Positions 10,651-22,868 of a stretch of DNA of 64,000 nt are shown piece after piece; position 1 is the stretch's first letter; the number at the start of each line of letters is the position of its first letter. Both the position numbers and the translations under genes were made by a program. The notes beneath the pieces were generated by a model. The model ran no database searches. It saw only the letters and a list, made by a program, of their open reading frames with translations, and was not told the DNA's origin. This DNA is from Liriodendron chinense (Eukaryota > Streptophyta > Magnoliopsida > Magnoliales > Magnoliaceae), in the NCBI GenBank assembly GCA_003013855.2, contig PVNU02000924.1, forward strand, positions 1,364,001 to 1,428,000. The letters run 5' to 3'.

Positions 10651-11973
10651 TGTTTGCTCGCCTCAAGTGCAAGGCTGCGATGGAGTAATAATTCTCGGTA
10701 AGACCGAGGTCCATTCACAAGGAATTAGGATAAACCAATTCAAACTATTCTAGCAACTCTAATTTCAGTAATTTTAGAATTCAAATTCATAAGCAAAAAC
10801 AGTAATTTTATAAAAATCTATAATTAAAAGGAACTAAGGCCTCAAGGATCCACTTGTAGTAGCCCCATGTGAATTCATTCATCCAAGCATGACACAACTA
10901 GAATTGAAGTTCTATCTCTCTTCTAGTTGGAAGATTTAGCAATTAAACACAAACAATCTCCACTTAAATATAAAAGTAAGAATCTAGTTCTAATGAAGCA
11001 TATAGAATTCGAATATGTAACCTTTGAAGTAACAACCATGCCTATTAACAATGGTATGCTCAAGGATTACTACAATTCGAACCTAATCAATCCAAACATG
11101 ATAATCTCAGAGAATTGCAAGGAACCCATGTCCGAAGCACATGAACTCTCATAAAACATCCAATAATACCAACTTTATTTAAATTAGAATTTGAAATCCA
11201 AACTTAAAGTAAAGTACTTGAATCAAAACAAATCCAACATGAAAACTACCTACAAGCTTTACCTCTTAACCTTAGCTAAGAGGTTCTAGCCAACCATTGT
11301 CATACTACAACTAGAATTTAAAAGAAAAACTAAATAAAGCATGAACACTAGAAAAACCTAGAGTCAACGGAGTTGCGGACGCTCCATGGTGCTCTCCTTC
11401 ACTTCCCAAGACTTCTAATATCTTCTAGGATACCTTAGGAATAAGGTAGAGGAGTCCTTTTGTAGGTTTTGAGTCCTAGTTGCGAAGAATCTTCGAGAAA
11501 TCTCCCCAAAATAGCATTTTGTGCAAAGAATTTCGGAGTTCCGAAAGTTTCTGGGTGTTGACAGGCCAGCCGGCGGGAGAAAATGCCTCAAAACTCCAAA
11601 ACCTTTAGACCTTTATTTGCATAGGCTGACCCACCAGCCGGCCGGCCGGTCGGTCAAGGGGTTGGCCTTCACAAAAATAGTCCGGTGAAAGCTGGATTTC
11701 TAGAGGGTTTGGTCGGCCGGCCGGTGGGCATGTAAAATTGCTGATTTTTCAGCTTTTATTCCTCCGTCTTCAATGCATCCTTTCTCCACCTTGGTCTTGT
11801 ATTACTTTGATCTTCAATGTGTACAAATTGACCTTTTAAGCATCAAATTAGTGAAGTCTCTCTCTCATTCCTACAATCATAAAACATGCATTATAATAGT
11901 CTATTAAACATGCAAACCATGTATAATGTGTGATGAATTGGGGTTAGATTATGTATAAATTGGAAGCTCAACA
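10651..11973 (-). repeat. 3' LTR of A
   Basis: Plus-strand ends are TGTTTGCTCG and GGAAGCTCAACA, the termini of this LTR family. U3 holds GC-rich palindromes built on GGCCGGCCGG (about 11568-11576, 11630-11655, 11711-11730). The next bases (CACTCCCCAACCAAC) are the purine tract of A on the opposite strand. Confidence 0.92.
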
Positions 11974-13141
11974 CACTCCCCAACCAACATTTTACTAGTC
12001 TCGAGCAAAACAGGCGTGAAATAATCCCTTTCTCTGAAAACTCAACTCTCTCTTGGAAACTATGTTTCTATAGACTTTAAGACATATAAGTGCAAAATTC
12101 AGAAAGACTAAATGATGAGAGATTGAAGTCCTAAACTTTCCAAACATGATAAGTGTTCACATAGAATCCTTACTGATTTATTGATAAATAGACGAATCCG
12201 AACATGTATGGTCTAGTGTGCTTTGTGCATATTCATCACATGACTTTCTAGGATTACCTTCTTCATAAATCAGCTACACAAAAGATTTAAAAGTGTACAA
12301 ATCAACCAATTGCCTATGACAGGAATTTGCCTTATCGTTCTTTCGATGACTTTCACACTACTTCTCATTTCCAGCTTTGGTTACGGGTAGACCATCCCCT
12401 GGTTGGTAATAGGTAGCCCTTTTAAGAATTTTTCACAAATATACAATAATACCGGCCCATACTTTCTTTTTCCTTTCTCTTTTCTTTCCTTTTCTTTTTC
12501 TCATGTATTAGATAGGATTTTTAAAAGTCTATATCTTTCGTTCTTTTCTGTTATTTTCACATGAATAAGGATGTACAAAGTACCCCGGCTTAGTTTCTCA
12601 ACACCTTGAATCTCAGTCTAACTAATCCATAAATCTACTAATCGCTTCGAATCATGCGAATCGTGTAATGTGATTTAGACTCAAAATTGTTCAAATGTTC
12701 CATCGATCAAATAAATATGGAGATTCACATATAAATCTATTATGTTTAAGTTACTTTAGAGATTTCAAAATCATATCAGTTCATCTTTCATCCTTTCATA
12801 GTCATGACATCTCAAGTGCATAGAAACAAAGTTTTCCAAAAGGGTTTTGATGTTTCAAAAATTGAAATTTTTTACCAACTTTGCTTGAAATGTCCACAAA
12901 CTACTAGATTAGGAATCTCATCTCAACCCCCAACCAAATCTTGCATTGTCCTCAATGTAAAAAGACATGCAATGAGCATGAACATGGGAGCAATGGTAAA
13001 ACAAAAGAGAGTGAGAACGATAGTACCTGAGAGAGCCGATTATGGAAGTCTACCTCCAGTATCAAAATCTACTAAAGCAATAAAAAACAGAAAAAAATAA
13101 AATAAACCTAATCTACTCCATACCTTCATCAGACTAGGAGA
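11974..13141 (-). other. 3' untranslated region of A with two purine tracts and a conserved block
   Basis: No env-like or other long frame is seen. On the minus strand it holds a second purine tract (12925-12937) after the pol stop, then a block at 12301-12419 strongly conserved in B, C and P, then the terminal purine tract at 11974-11986. The small plus-strand frame at 12804 is not conserved. Confidence 0.75.
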
Positions 13142-14546
13142 TCAATCATCCTGATACAGAGGATCATTCAGAGTGATGGACATGTCCTCCGAATCAAATT
13201 TCTCAATGAATGGTTTAAAGCGTTGTCCGTTTACTTTAAAACAGTTATCATTCGCCGCATTTTCTATCTCGACAGCCCCATGAGGAAAACTTCTTTAACA
13301 ATATATGGGTCGATCCATCGAGATCTCAATTTTCTCGAAAAAAGATGAAGTTGGAAATTATATAAGAGTACTTTTTAACCTTCATGAAAAGATTTTCTGA
13401 AGATGTGTTTGTCATGAAAGGCCTTCATCCTACTCTTGTATATCCTCGAGTTCTCGTAAGCATCGTTCCGGATCTTATCAAACTCATTTAATTAGAGTTT
13501 GCGAAGTGAGCTAGCCTTGTCAATGTCGAAGTTCAATGCCCAAATTGCACAAGTCTATAGGGAGACATTCCAACAGGGGTCTTATAAGTGGTGCGGTAAG
13601 CCCACATTGTATCGACTAATCGGAGCGACCAATCTTTGTGATCCAGCTTCACCGTCTTTTCCAAAATTTGTTAGATTTCCCGATTGAAAATTTCACCTTG
13701 CCCACTTGTCTGTGGGTGGTATGGGGTACTCACTTTATCTCTAATGCCATATTTCTTCATCAAGGCTTCAAATGGCCTATTACAAAAGTGAGAACCACCA
13801 TCACTTATTATGGCTCGAGGCGTTTCAAATCTGGAAAGTATGTTTTCTTTGAGGAACTTTAGAACCGTACGATGATCGTTGGTTCTACATGAAATAGCCT
13901 CTATCCACTTTGACACATACTTGACGGCAACTAGTATGTAGACATGTCCAAAAGATGAGGGGAATGGTCTCATGAAATCAATGCCCCAACAATCGAAGAC
14001 TTCAAGATGTTGAATTGGGTTAAGAGGCATCATATTTTTTACAGGACAATCCTCCTAGCTTTTGACAGCGCTCGCATGCTTTGCAAAACTCGTGGGTGTC
14101 TCTAACAAAGTAGGCCAATAAAAACCACACTGCATAATTTTTGCAGTGGTTTTCTGGGCGAAAAAATGACCACCACATGCTTGATTATGACAAAAGGAGA
14201 TGAATTTTTTTTTCATCATCTGGAACACATCTCCTAATTATTTGATCTGGGCAATATTTAAAAAGTAATGGTTCATCCCAGAAAAACCTGCGCACTTCCC
14301 TTAGAAATTTTCGTTTATTTTGCACAGTCCAATGAGTCCACATCACACCTATGGAAAGATAATTTACAATATCATCGTACCATGTGGATGCATAGCAACA
14401 AAGAGTTGCTCATCGGGGAATGAGTCCTCAATAGGTGACTCGTCAATGGAATCAGGTAAGACTAGGTGAGATAGATGATCCACCACCACGTTCTCTACTC
14501 CCTTCTTATCTTTAATCTCTAAGTCGAATTCCTGAAGGAGTAGGAT
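13142..14546 (-). pseudogene. pol: element A integrase region (pol C-terminus)
   Basis: The integrase end of an Athila polyprotein, which would join element cDNA to chromosomal DNA. The core shows FDCWGIDF with the first Asp, then ISDGGSHF with the second Asp (about 13777-13800), then HPQTSGQGE with the catalytic Glu position. Upstream (14040-14330) a decayed HHCC zinc region is visible around a QIIRRCVPDDE-type motif. The C-terminal SRWT-PYIV-like block lies near 13300-13345, and the frame closes at 13142. Frameshifts and stops separate these pieces, so the enzyme is dead. Confidence 0.85.
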
Positions 14547-15769
14547 TCATCTTAGCAAACGGGGCTCAGCATCCTTCTTAGAAAGAAGGTGTTTCAGTGC
14601 CGCATGATCCATATAAATTATGACCTTGGATCTTATCAAGTATGCCCTGAATTTATCCAAAGCAAAAATAATGGCTAGGAGCTCCTTCTCCGTAGTCGAG
14701 TAATTGACGTGGGCAGCATTCAAGGTCCTACTCGCATAGTAAATAACATGGGGCTTCTTATCCTTCCTTTTTCCTAACACCGCCCCAATAGCATAATCTC
14801 TCACATCACACATTAACTCAAAAGGAACGAACCAATCTGGTGGTTGCATGATAAGGGTAGTTGTCAACATGTCTTTTAGCTTTGAGAAAGCTAATTGACA
14901 TTTGACACTCCACTCGAATTGGTTATCTTGCTGGAGAAGGTTATATAAGGGCCTAGAGATATGACTGAAATCTTTTATTAACCTTCTGTAAAAAATGGCG
15001 TGTCCAAGGAAGGACCGCACACCGCGTATGCTCTTAGGTGGTGGTAGGTTGGAAATCAAATTGATTTTGGCCTGGTCTACCTCTATTCCATTGGAGAAGA
15101 TGATATGTCCAAGAACTATTCTTCTTTGTACCATAAAATGACACTTCTCCCAATTTAAAACAAAGGTTCTTCTCCTCACACCTTGTCAAGACCAACTTCA
15201 AGTGATTAAGGCACTCATCAAAAATATAATAAAAAATTAAAAAATCATCCATGAATACCTTGAGACATTCACCCACCATGTCTGAGAAAATATTCAACAT
15301 GCATCGTTGGAATATGGCGGGTGCATTACATAGTCTAACTAGCATCCTTCGATATGTAAAGGTGCCAAACGGGCATGTAAAGGTGGTCTTCTCTTGGTCT
15401 TCCGGGGCTATCTCAATTTGGTTGTAGCCGAAATAGCCATCGAGGAAGCAATAATAGGAGTGACCTGCTAACCTCTCTAAATTTGATCTATGAATGGGAG
15501 GGGGAAGTGGTCCTTCCTAGTGACTATGTTTATCTTCCAATAATCTATGCACATACGCTAACCGATGGTCAGTCTAGTCGGTATAAGCTCATTGTTTGCG
15601 TTTTCTATGATTTTAATAATGGACTTCTTAGGGACAAGTTGGGTAGGACTCACCCATTAGCTATCCGAGATGGGGTAGATGATACCCACATCTAGTAGCT
15701 TTAACACCTCGGCCTTGACAACCTCCATCATATTTGGATTTAGCCTCCTTTAAGGTTGTCTAGTTGTTT
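14547..15769 (-). pseudogene. pol: element A reverse transcriptase and RNase H
   Basis: RT copies element RNA into DNA and RNase H removes the RNA strand. The RT catalytic motif FMDDF (the YVDD equivalent) is at 15241-15255, followed by the LPPPKSIRGVRSFLGH and FYRR-IKDFS-I-RPL motifs of the connection region. RNase H follows, with FELMCD and the TEKELLA Glu motif, in an open stretch of 210 codons ending at 14547. N-terminal RT motifs (QIEIAPEDQEKTTF, GYNQI-like) appear before 15345 in other frames. The gene is broken by several frameshifts. Confidence 0.88.
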
Positions 15770-17576
15770 TTACATTTTTTTAAGGTGTAAACGGTGAGTA
15801 CATACTGAGGAGTCTGTCCATTTAAGGTCCGTTATTGTCCAACCTATAGCTCCTCTATGTTCTTTGAGTAGTTCAATCAACTTGAGCTCTTGGCCTTTTC
15901 CTAGGTGAGAGGCAATAATAACCGGGAATGTTTCCTCTTGACCCAAATATACATATTTAAGCTCAGATGACAATGATTTAATGTCAAACTTTCGTGGTTT
16001 GATATTAGACGGTAGAGGTTTTGATGTGGTCGGTGGTAGTCTTTCTAAATGAGGCCTCCACCGGCTAATATCAATTACTGGTTTCTCACTACTCAATGCT
16101 TGCACAATTTCACTATTGATGGGGTCTTTAGAATCTTCAAAATGTGCCAAGTATGTCTCTAAATTCTCTAGTGGCTCAAGTTGGAGGAGCTCCTCTTCTT
16201 TAAAGGATTTGAGCATGTTTGCCTTGAAAAGCTCGTCATCGTCATCCCTATGCCTTTTGCCCAAGTGGAACACATTCACTTCCAATGTCATGTTCCCAAA
16301 AGACAATTGCATCACCCCGTTCCGGCAATTTATGATTGCATTTGATGTAGCAACGAATGGGGGGCCTAGAATCATCGGTATTTAAGTGCTAATATCCATA
16401 ACCGGTTGCGTGCCCAAGACGATAAAATCCACCGAGTAGTAGAATTTGTCAACTTAGACCAATACATCCTCAACTATCCCTCTCGGTACATGGATGGATC
16501 TACCAGCGAGTTGTAACATGGTCTTGGCGGATTTTAATTCACTAAGACCCAATTGCTCGTATACCGAGTACGGGATCAAGTTTACGCTTGCCCCCAAGTC
16601 TAATAATGTACGCTCAATCCGATAGTCACCAATGATACATGAGATTGTGGGACTACTAGTAGGGCTGTCAATGGACCGAGTTGGCCCGATGGGCTTTCGG
16701 GCCTGGCCCGTCTTGGGCTGGGCTTGGGCTAGAGTATCAGGCCCCCGGGTCGAGTTCGGGCCCAAACTATAAGCCAGTTTATTAAACGGGCTGGACTTGG
16801 ACTGGGTTGTTAAAAACCCGTCAGACCGGCCCAACCCGAATATATTTTTTAAAATTTTAAATTTAAATTAAATTATTTAACCCCCCTTTCGAAATTTAAA
16901 TTTTACACAAAATTTCTTCAAAAATTCATCTCCCTCCTAAAGCTCCTTTTATTTTCTATAATGTTGATGAATTTTTTTCATATATGGAAAAATATAGAAT
17001 TAAAAGATAGTTTTTCTTAATGTAAAAGGCCAGGCTCGGGCCTGGTCGGGTTCGGGCCGGACCCTATATTTGTAACTTGGGCCGGGCTCGGGCTACACTA
17101 ATGAGGCCCATCACGGGCCCGGGCTAGGTTTAGGCAGAGCTTGAGGGAGGCAGGCCGAGTTTGGATAGAGCTTAGCCCGGCCCTAACTTGGCCCATTGAC
17201 ACCCCTAACTACCGGGATCCTTGAATTTTTTAGGGGTCCTTTGGGTGAGAATGGCACTCACTTGCTCATTAAAAAAGGCCTCTTGTTGCACATTGTATTT
17301 GCGTTTGGTTGTGCATAAGTCCTTTAACAACTTGGCATAGGAAGGAATTTGTTTAATGGCGTCAAGCAATGGAATGTTGATCTTGACTTGTTGAAAAATC
17401 TCTAGAATAATCATGAGAGTTTGGGAGGGATTTTGGAGCAACCAATCTCGAAGGAAAATTGATACGGGCTTGTAAATGCGTTCTGTTTCTTGTGGGGTTG
17501 AGTTATATCCATACTCATTCTCAGAATTTACCTGATCATTGGACTTGTCGGCCTTCACCGGAATACATTTATCCAC
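15770..17576 (-). pseudogene. pol: element A protease and linker, split by a MITE
   Basis: An Athila-type aspartic protease with active site LLDLGA (codons at 16589-16600) and the downstream ILG-PF-ATSNAIINCRNGVM motif near 16270-16375. It is followed by the long Athila linker to RT that contains YLGQEETFPV. The C-terminal Gag linker (YNVQQ-F-NEQVS) is at 17205-17350. The protease frame is interrupted by the MITE at 16660-17207, inserted a short way before the active site with an 8-bp duplication. Even without the MITE, frame breaks near 16385 would inactivate it. Confidence 0.85.
16660..17207. mobile_element. hAT-like MITE inserted in protease of A
   Basis: The terminal inverted repeats are TAGGGCTGTCAATGG and CCATTGACACCCCTA. 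The flanking 8-mers are ACTACTAG (16652-16659) and ACTACCGG (17208-17215). The empty site in B reads ACTATCGG, so this is an 8-bp duplication with later mutation, as expected for hAT. The interior is AT-rich in the middle with GGGCCGGGC/GGGCTCGGGC-type blocks near both ends, and has no transposase. Confidence 0.88.
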
Positions 17577-19091
17577 TTGTTTTCCCCTTTTAAGAGTGGT
17601 GATGGATTTTTCTTACTCCACATGTGGGTTAAGGATGTTAGGGTTGCTTATTTCATGTGCTTGTTTCGGATTGGGCTGAGGTTGGGCCGGAAAGGTCCCT
17701 TCCCTAGCATTCAAGCGTCCCTTAATCTCATCAACTGACACCTTAAGCTCTTGGAACATTTGCTGATTTGTTTGATTTATTTGCATTTACCCTTGCATAA
17801 ACGCCTTTAAGGTATCCTCCATTGAGAATTGAGGTGAGGCCATGTTTTGCATAGCTGGCCCTCCTTGAGAATTGGTAGGATTGGCCATGGGACCGTTCCT
17901 CCAACTAAAATTTGGATGATTCTTCCAAGTAGAGTTGTACGTGTTACCTACTAGTCCATTGAAGGGCCGTTGATAACCATATGCAGCGTTTACTTGCTCT
18001 TGTAACACCTCTTGGAAAGCAGGGATTATAGGACAATCTTGTGTAGAGTGCACATTAGCAGTACAAATTACATATACATTTTCAATAGCTTCAGTGGACT
18101 TGAAAGTTCCACTCTTACTGAGTTCCATGGCCTCTATCTTCCTAGTGAGGCTAGCTATCTTTGCATTAACGTCGTTCTCTTCCTAAAGGATGTAGATACC
18201 TCCCTTCTCCTTTTGTTGAGGAGGCTTGAGGTTACTAGACTTTTCTGAGGTATCTCACGATTGGGCATTCTCAGCCAACATATCTAAGCAACTCCATGCA
18301 TCCTTGGGATCTTTGCTCATGAACTCGCAATTACACATCGTTTCTACGAATTGGCGCATGTTTGAGTTCAATCATTCATAGAAGAAGCTTATGATTCACC
18401 ATATTTCATAGCCATGATGTGGACAAGCAAGTAGGATGTCCTTGTATCTCTCCCAACTTTGAAAGAATGTTTCACTCTCTTTAACTAGAAAAATTCATAA
18501 TAGCTCGTCGAAGGGTGTTTGTTTTATGAGCCGAGAAGAATTTTTTAAAAAACTCCCAGGTCATCTCAGTCCATGCCCTAATCGACCTTGGTCTAAGAGA
18601 GTGAAGCCATGTTTTGGCTCTTTCCTTCAAAGAGAAAGAGAATAGCTTTAATTTTATTATATCTTCCGATACATTGTTGTATTGCAAAGTAACAACCACC
18701 TCGTCAAACTCTTTGAGATGTAGATATGGGCTTTCGGAATCTAGCCCATGGAACTTAGGTAAAAGTTGAATTACCCCTGGCTTAATATCAATTACTCCGG
18801 CATTGTTTGGAAAAAACATGCACGAAGGAGTGGTAGCACAGGCCGATTGTAAGTAATCACGTAGAGCTCTCATTGGAGGAGCATTGTGTGCCTCATTCTC
18901 TCCTCCTCCCTCTAGATTTGTGATGTAGTTGGAGTAGGAGGGGGAGTATTCCTTGACGGTGTTTGATTCATATTCCCCGAACTTTCACAAAGTTCAATGT
19001 ATTTTCTAACTCATCTATGGACGAAGAGTGGTCCAACTAAACCACCTTTGGTTTGGAGACGATTTGCGTGGTCATGTTCCCAACGGGACAT
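17577..19091 (-). pseudogene. gag: element A Gag
   Basis: Athila-type capsid. The predicted start is the ATG at 19089-19091 (MSRWE-like), conserved at the same place in B. The core (18481-18873) has the LPKFHGLDSESPYLHLKEFDE motif, the KERAKTWLHSL motif and the FKKFFSAHKTN motif. The zinc knuckle near 18040-18080 has lost its first Cys (YVIC where relatives have CGIC), leaving C-A-N-H-Q-D-C remnants. A CGA-to-TGA stop early in the frame (~19020) and others further on show it is dead. The leader upstream is interrupted by B. Confidence 0.85.
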
Positions 19092-19287
19092 AAACCACAC
19101 AAATAAAAATCTGAATTAAATCTAAACCTAAATCTGATCCTAAAACAAAAATCTGTAAATAACTAAAATCTGTAAAACTGAAAAAGTTTTAAGTTAGAAA
19201 GATGTTACCCGATTAGCTTGAACTAGAAATAATTCCTGCAAAACAAAACAAAGTTGTTAGTTCTAAAAATAAAAAACTAGCCCTAGG

Positions 19288-20571
19288 TGTTCGCTCGCTT
19301 CAAGTGCAAGGCTGCAATGTAGTAATAATCTCGGTAAGACTGAGGACGATCCACAGGGAATTAGGGTAAACCAATTCAAACTATTCTAGTACCTTCGAAT
19401 TAAGCAATTTCAGGATTCAATTGAAAACTTAAGAAAAATAGTGACTTTTGTAAAAATCTATTACTTAATGGAACTAAGGCCTTAAGGATCCACTTGTAGT
19501 AGCTCTTTCTGAATTCATTCATCCAAGCATAAACACAACTAGATTCGAAGTTCTATCTCTCATCTAGTTGGAAGATTAAGCATTCAAACACAAACAATCC
19601 CACTTAAGTCAGAAAATTATATTCTAGTTCTAATGAAGCACATATAATTCAACCATGTAGCCTTCGTAGTAACAACCATGCCAAGAGACTATGATATGCT
19701 CTAGGGTTACTGTAATTTAAATCTAATCAATCCAAACATGATAATCTAAGAGAATTACAAGGAACCCATGAACGAGGCACATGAATTCTTATAAAACATC
19801 CAAAAATACCAACTTTATTCAAACTAGAACTTAAAAATCCAAACTTCAAGTAAAGGTACTTGAATTAAACAAACTCAACATGAAAACTAGCTATAAGCTT
19901 CACCTCTTAGCCTTAGGTAAAAGGTTTTAGCCAAGCATTATCATACTTGAACTAAAAATAAAAGAAAAACTAATTAAAAGCATAAAAAACTAGAAAAACC
20001 AGAGTTGGAGGAGTTGCGATCGCTCCACGATGATCTCTCTTGCTCCCTACGAACTTAGAACTCTTCTAGGATACCTTCGCAAGGATGCTAAGGTGTCCTT
20101 TTACAAGAAAGACCACGCACCGCCTTGGATTGCGTAACAATTTACGCACTTACGCCAGTCATCGGGCATTGGTCCAGCGGCTTTGATTGAAATCACTATG
20201 AATATCGGGTGCCCGACCAAGTTTTGGTCGGGTGCCCGATCAGTTCAAGAAATGTCCGACAGGTTTTGCAGATTTTCTCCCAATTTCGGGTGCCCGACCA
20301 TGTGATGGTCGAGCGCCCGGTGGGCTTCTGATATGATTGCTGATTTCCTCTTTTCTTCTGGCCGATCCAGGTCTTTCTGACGTGATTCTTTAGGGCTTCT
20401 TTTCAGTGTCTTCAATGTAGTTCCAAAGGACCCTTTTAACATCAAATTCATAACTTCTCTCTCTCATTCCTACAATCACAAACATGCATTAGATTAATCC
20501 TTTAATCATAGAAATCATGCATAAAATGTGATAAAACGAGGTTAGAATATGTATAAATTAAGAGCTCAACA
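19288..20571 (-). repeat. 3' LTR of B
   Basis: Plus-strand ends are TGTTCGCTCG and AGAGCTCAACA. U3 holds a perfect-looking palindrome CGGGTGCCCGACCA ... TGGTCGGGTGCCCG (about 20200-20240) and a second decayed one near 20285-20312, plus TGCGTAACAATTTACGCA at 20131-20148. B thus has a different palindrome set from A and P at the same LTR position. Confidence 0.92.
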
Positions 20572-21692
20572 TACTCCCCAACCAGCATTTTGCTAGTCCC
20601 AAGCAAAACAAGCATGAAACAATCATCTTCCCTGAAAACTCAACACTCTCTTGGAAACTATGTTTCTATAGACTGTAAGACATACAAGTGCAAAATTCGA
20701 AAAATCTAAATGATGAGAAATTGAAGTCCTAAACTTTCTAAACATAATAAGTGTTCATATAGAATCCCCACGATTTATTGACAAATGGACAAATCCAAAC
20801 ATGAATGGCCTAGTGTGCATTATGCATATTTATCTCATGACCTTCCAGGATTACCTTCTTCATAAATAAGCTAAACCAACGATCTAAGAGTGTACAGATC
20901 AACCAATTGCCTATGACAGGAATTTTCCTTACCATTTCTTCGACAGCTTTCACACTACTTCCTATTTCCAGCTTTGGTTATGGGTAGACCATCCCCTGGT
21001 TGGTAATAGGTAGCCATTTTTGAAAATTTTCACAAATATTCACTACTACCCATACTCTCTTTTCTTTTCTTACAAATTAGATAGGATTTTTAGAAATCCC
21101 TATCTTTCGTTCTTTTCACTTATTTCACATGAACAAGGATGGACAAAGTACCCCAGCTTGGTTCCCAAACACTTCAACTCTTCAGTCTCACCAATCTACA
21201 AGTCTAGTAATCCTTTTAAATTATGAGAATCATGTAATGTGGACTAGACTTAAAAGTGTCTATGGATCAAACAAATGGGGAGATTCACATATGAAACTAT
21301 TCTATTTAAGATAATTTAGAAATTTCAAAATCATATCAGTTCATCTTTCATCCTTTCATACCCATGACATCTCAAGTGCATAGAAACGAGGTTTTCCAAA
21401 AGAGATTTGATATTTCATAAAAATAAAATTTTTCTATAAAACCTTGCTCGAAATGTCACAAAGTGCTAGATTCAAGAATCTCACCCCCCAACCAAATCTT
21501 GCATTGTCCTTGACGTAAAACATATACAATGAGCATGAACATGAGAGCAATGGTAAAACAACAGAGCGTGAGAACAATAGTACCTGAGAGAGTGGAACAT
21601 GGGGGTCATCCTTTAGTATCAAAATCTACTAGAGCAATAAAACAGAAAAATAACTATCCTAATCTACTTTATACCTTCGTTAGACTAGGAGA
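20572..21692 (-). other. 3' untranslated region of B
   Basis: Same plan as in A and C: terminal purine tract 20572-20584, conserved block 20901-21015, internal second purine tract about 21482-21494. No env-like frame. Confidence 0.75.
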
Positions 21693-22868
21693 TCAATCGT
21701 CCTGATACATAGGATCATTCAGAGTGATGGACATGCCCTCTAAATTAAATTTCTCAATGAATAGTTTAAGGCGTTATCCATTCACTTTAAAACAGTTACC
21801 ATTCGCCGCATTTTCTATCTCGACAGCCCCATGTGGAAATTTTTTTTAACAATATATGGGCCCGTCCATCGAGATCTCAATTTTTTCAAAAAAAAATGAA
21901 GTCGGGAATTGTACAAGAGCACTTTCTGACCATCATGGAAAGATTTCCTGAAGATGTGTTTGTTATGGAAGGACTTCATCCTACTCTTGTAAATTCTCAA
22001 GTTCTTGGAAGCATTGTTCTGGATCTCATCAAGCTCATTCAATTGGAGTTTGTGAAGCTAGCTAGCTTTGTTAATATCAAAATTTAATGCCCAAATCGCC
22101 CAATAGGCTTTGTGTTCAAGTTCCACAGGTAAGTGACAAGCCTTCCCATAGACAAGTCTATAGGGAGACATTCCAATGGGGGTTTTAAAAGCGGTACGGT
22201 GAGCCCAAAGAGCATCGATTAATCTTAGTGACCAATCTTTGCAATCCGATCTTACCGTCTTTTCCAGAATTCGTTTGATTTCCCTATCGGAAATTTTAGC
22301 ATATCCACTTGTCTGTGGGTGGTAAGGGATACTCACTTTATTCCTAATGCCATATTTCCTCATTAAGGCTTCAAAGGGCCTATTGAAAAAGTGAGAACCA
22401 CCATCACTTATGATGCTCGAGGCGTTTCAAATCTAAATAATATGTTTTATTAAGGAACTTTAGAACTGTATGATGATCGTTAGTTCTACATGGAATATCC
22501 TCTATCCACTTGGACACATAGTTTACGGCAAGCAATATGTAGACATGTCCAAAAGATGAGAGGAATGGTCCCATAAAATCGATGCCCCAACAGTCAAAGA
22601 CTTCAAGATGTTAAATTGGGGTAAGAAGCATCATATTCCGACAGGACAATCCTCTTACCTTTTGACAGCGCTCGCATGCTTTGCAAAACTCGTGGGCATT
22701 CTTAAATAGAGTGGGCCAATAAAAACCACACTGTAGAATTTTTGCAATAGTTTTCTTGGTGGAAAAATGACCACCACACGCTTGATTATGACAAAAGGAG
22801 ATGATAGAATTTTGTTCATCATCAGGGACATATCTCCTAATTATTTGATCTGGGCAATATTTAAACAA
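21693..22868 (-). pseudogene. pol: element B integrase region
   Basis: Pieces of an Athila integrase. The HHCC zinc domain is open at 22611-22868 (QIIRR-VPDDEQ, CHNQACGGHFS, CKACERCQK). Core remnants around 22380-22560 are frame-shifted, and an open core/C-terminal piece at 22058-22363 carries YHPQTSGYAKI and NREIK. The catalytic Glu position has changed (GYAK where A has GQGE). A C-terminal domain piece lies at 21815-22042 and the stop is at 21693. Not functional. Confidence 0.85.

Noticed and set aside
16454..16834. 126-codon minus-strand frame as a protease gene
   Set aside because: Its first half is MITE sequence and its second half is protease; it is an accidental fusion across the MITE boundary.
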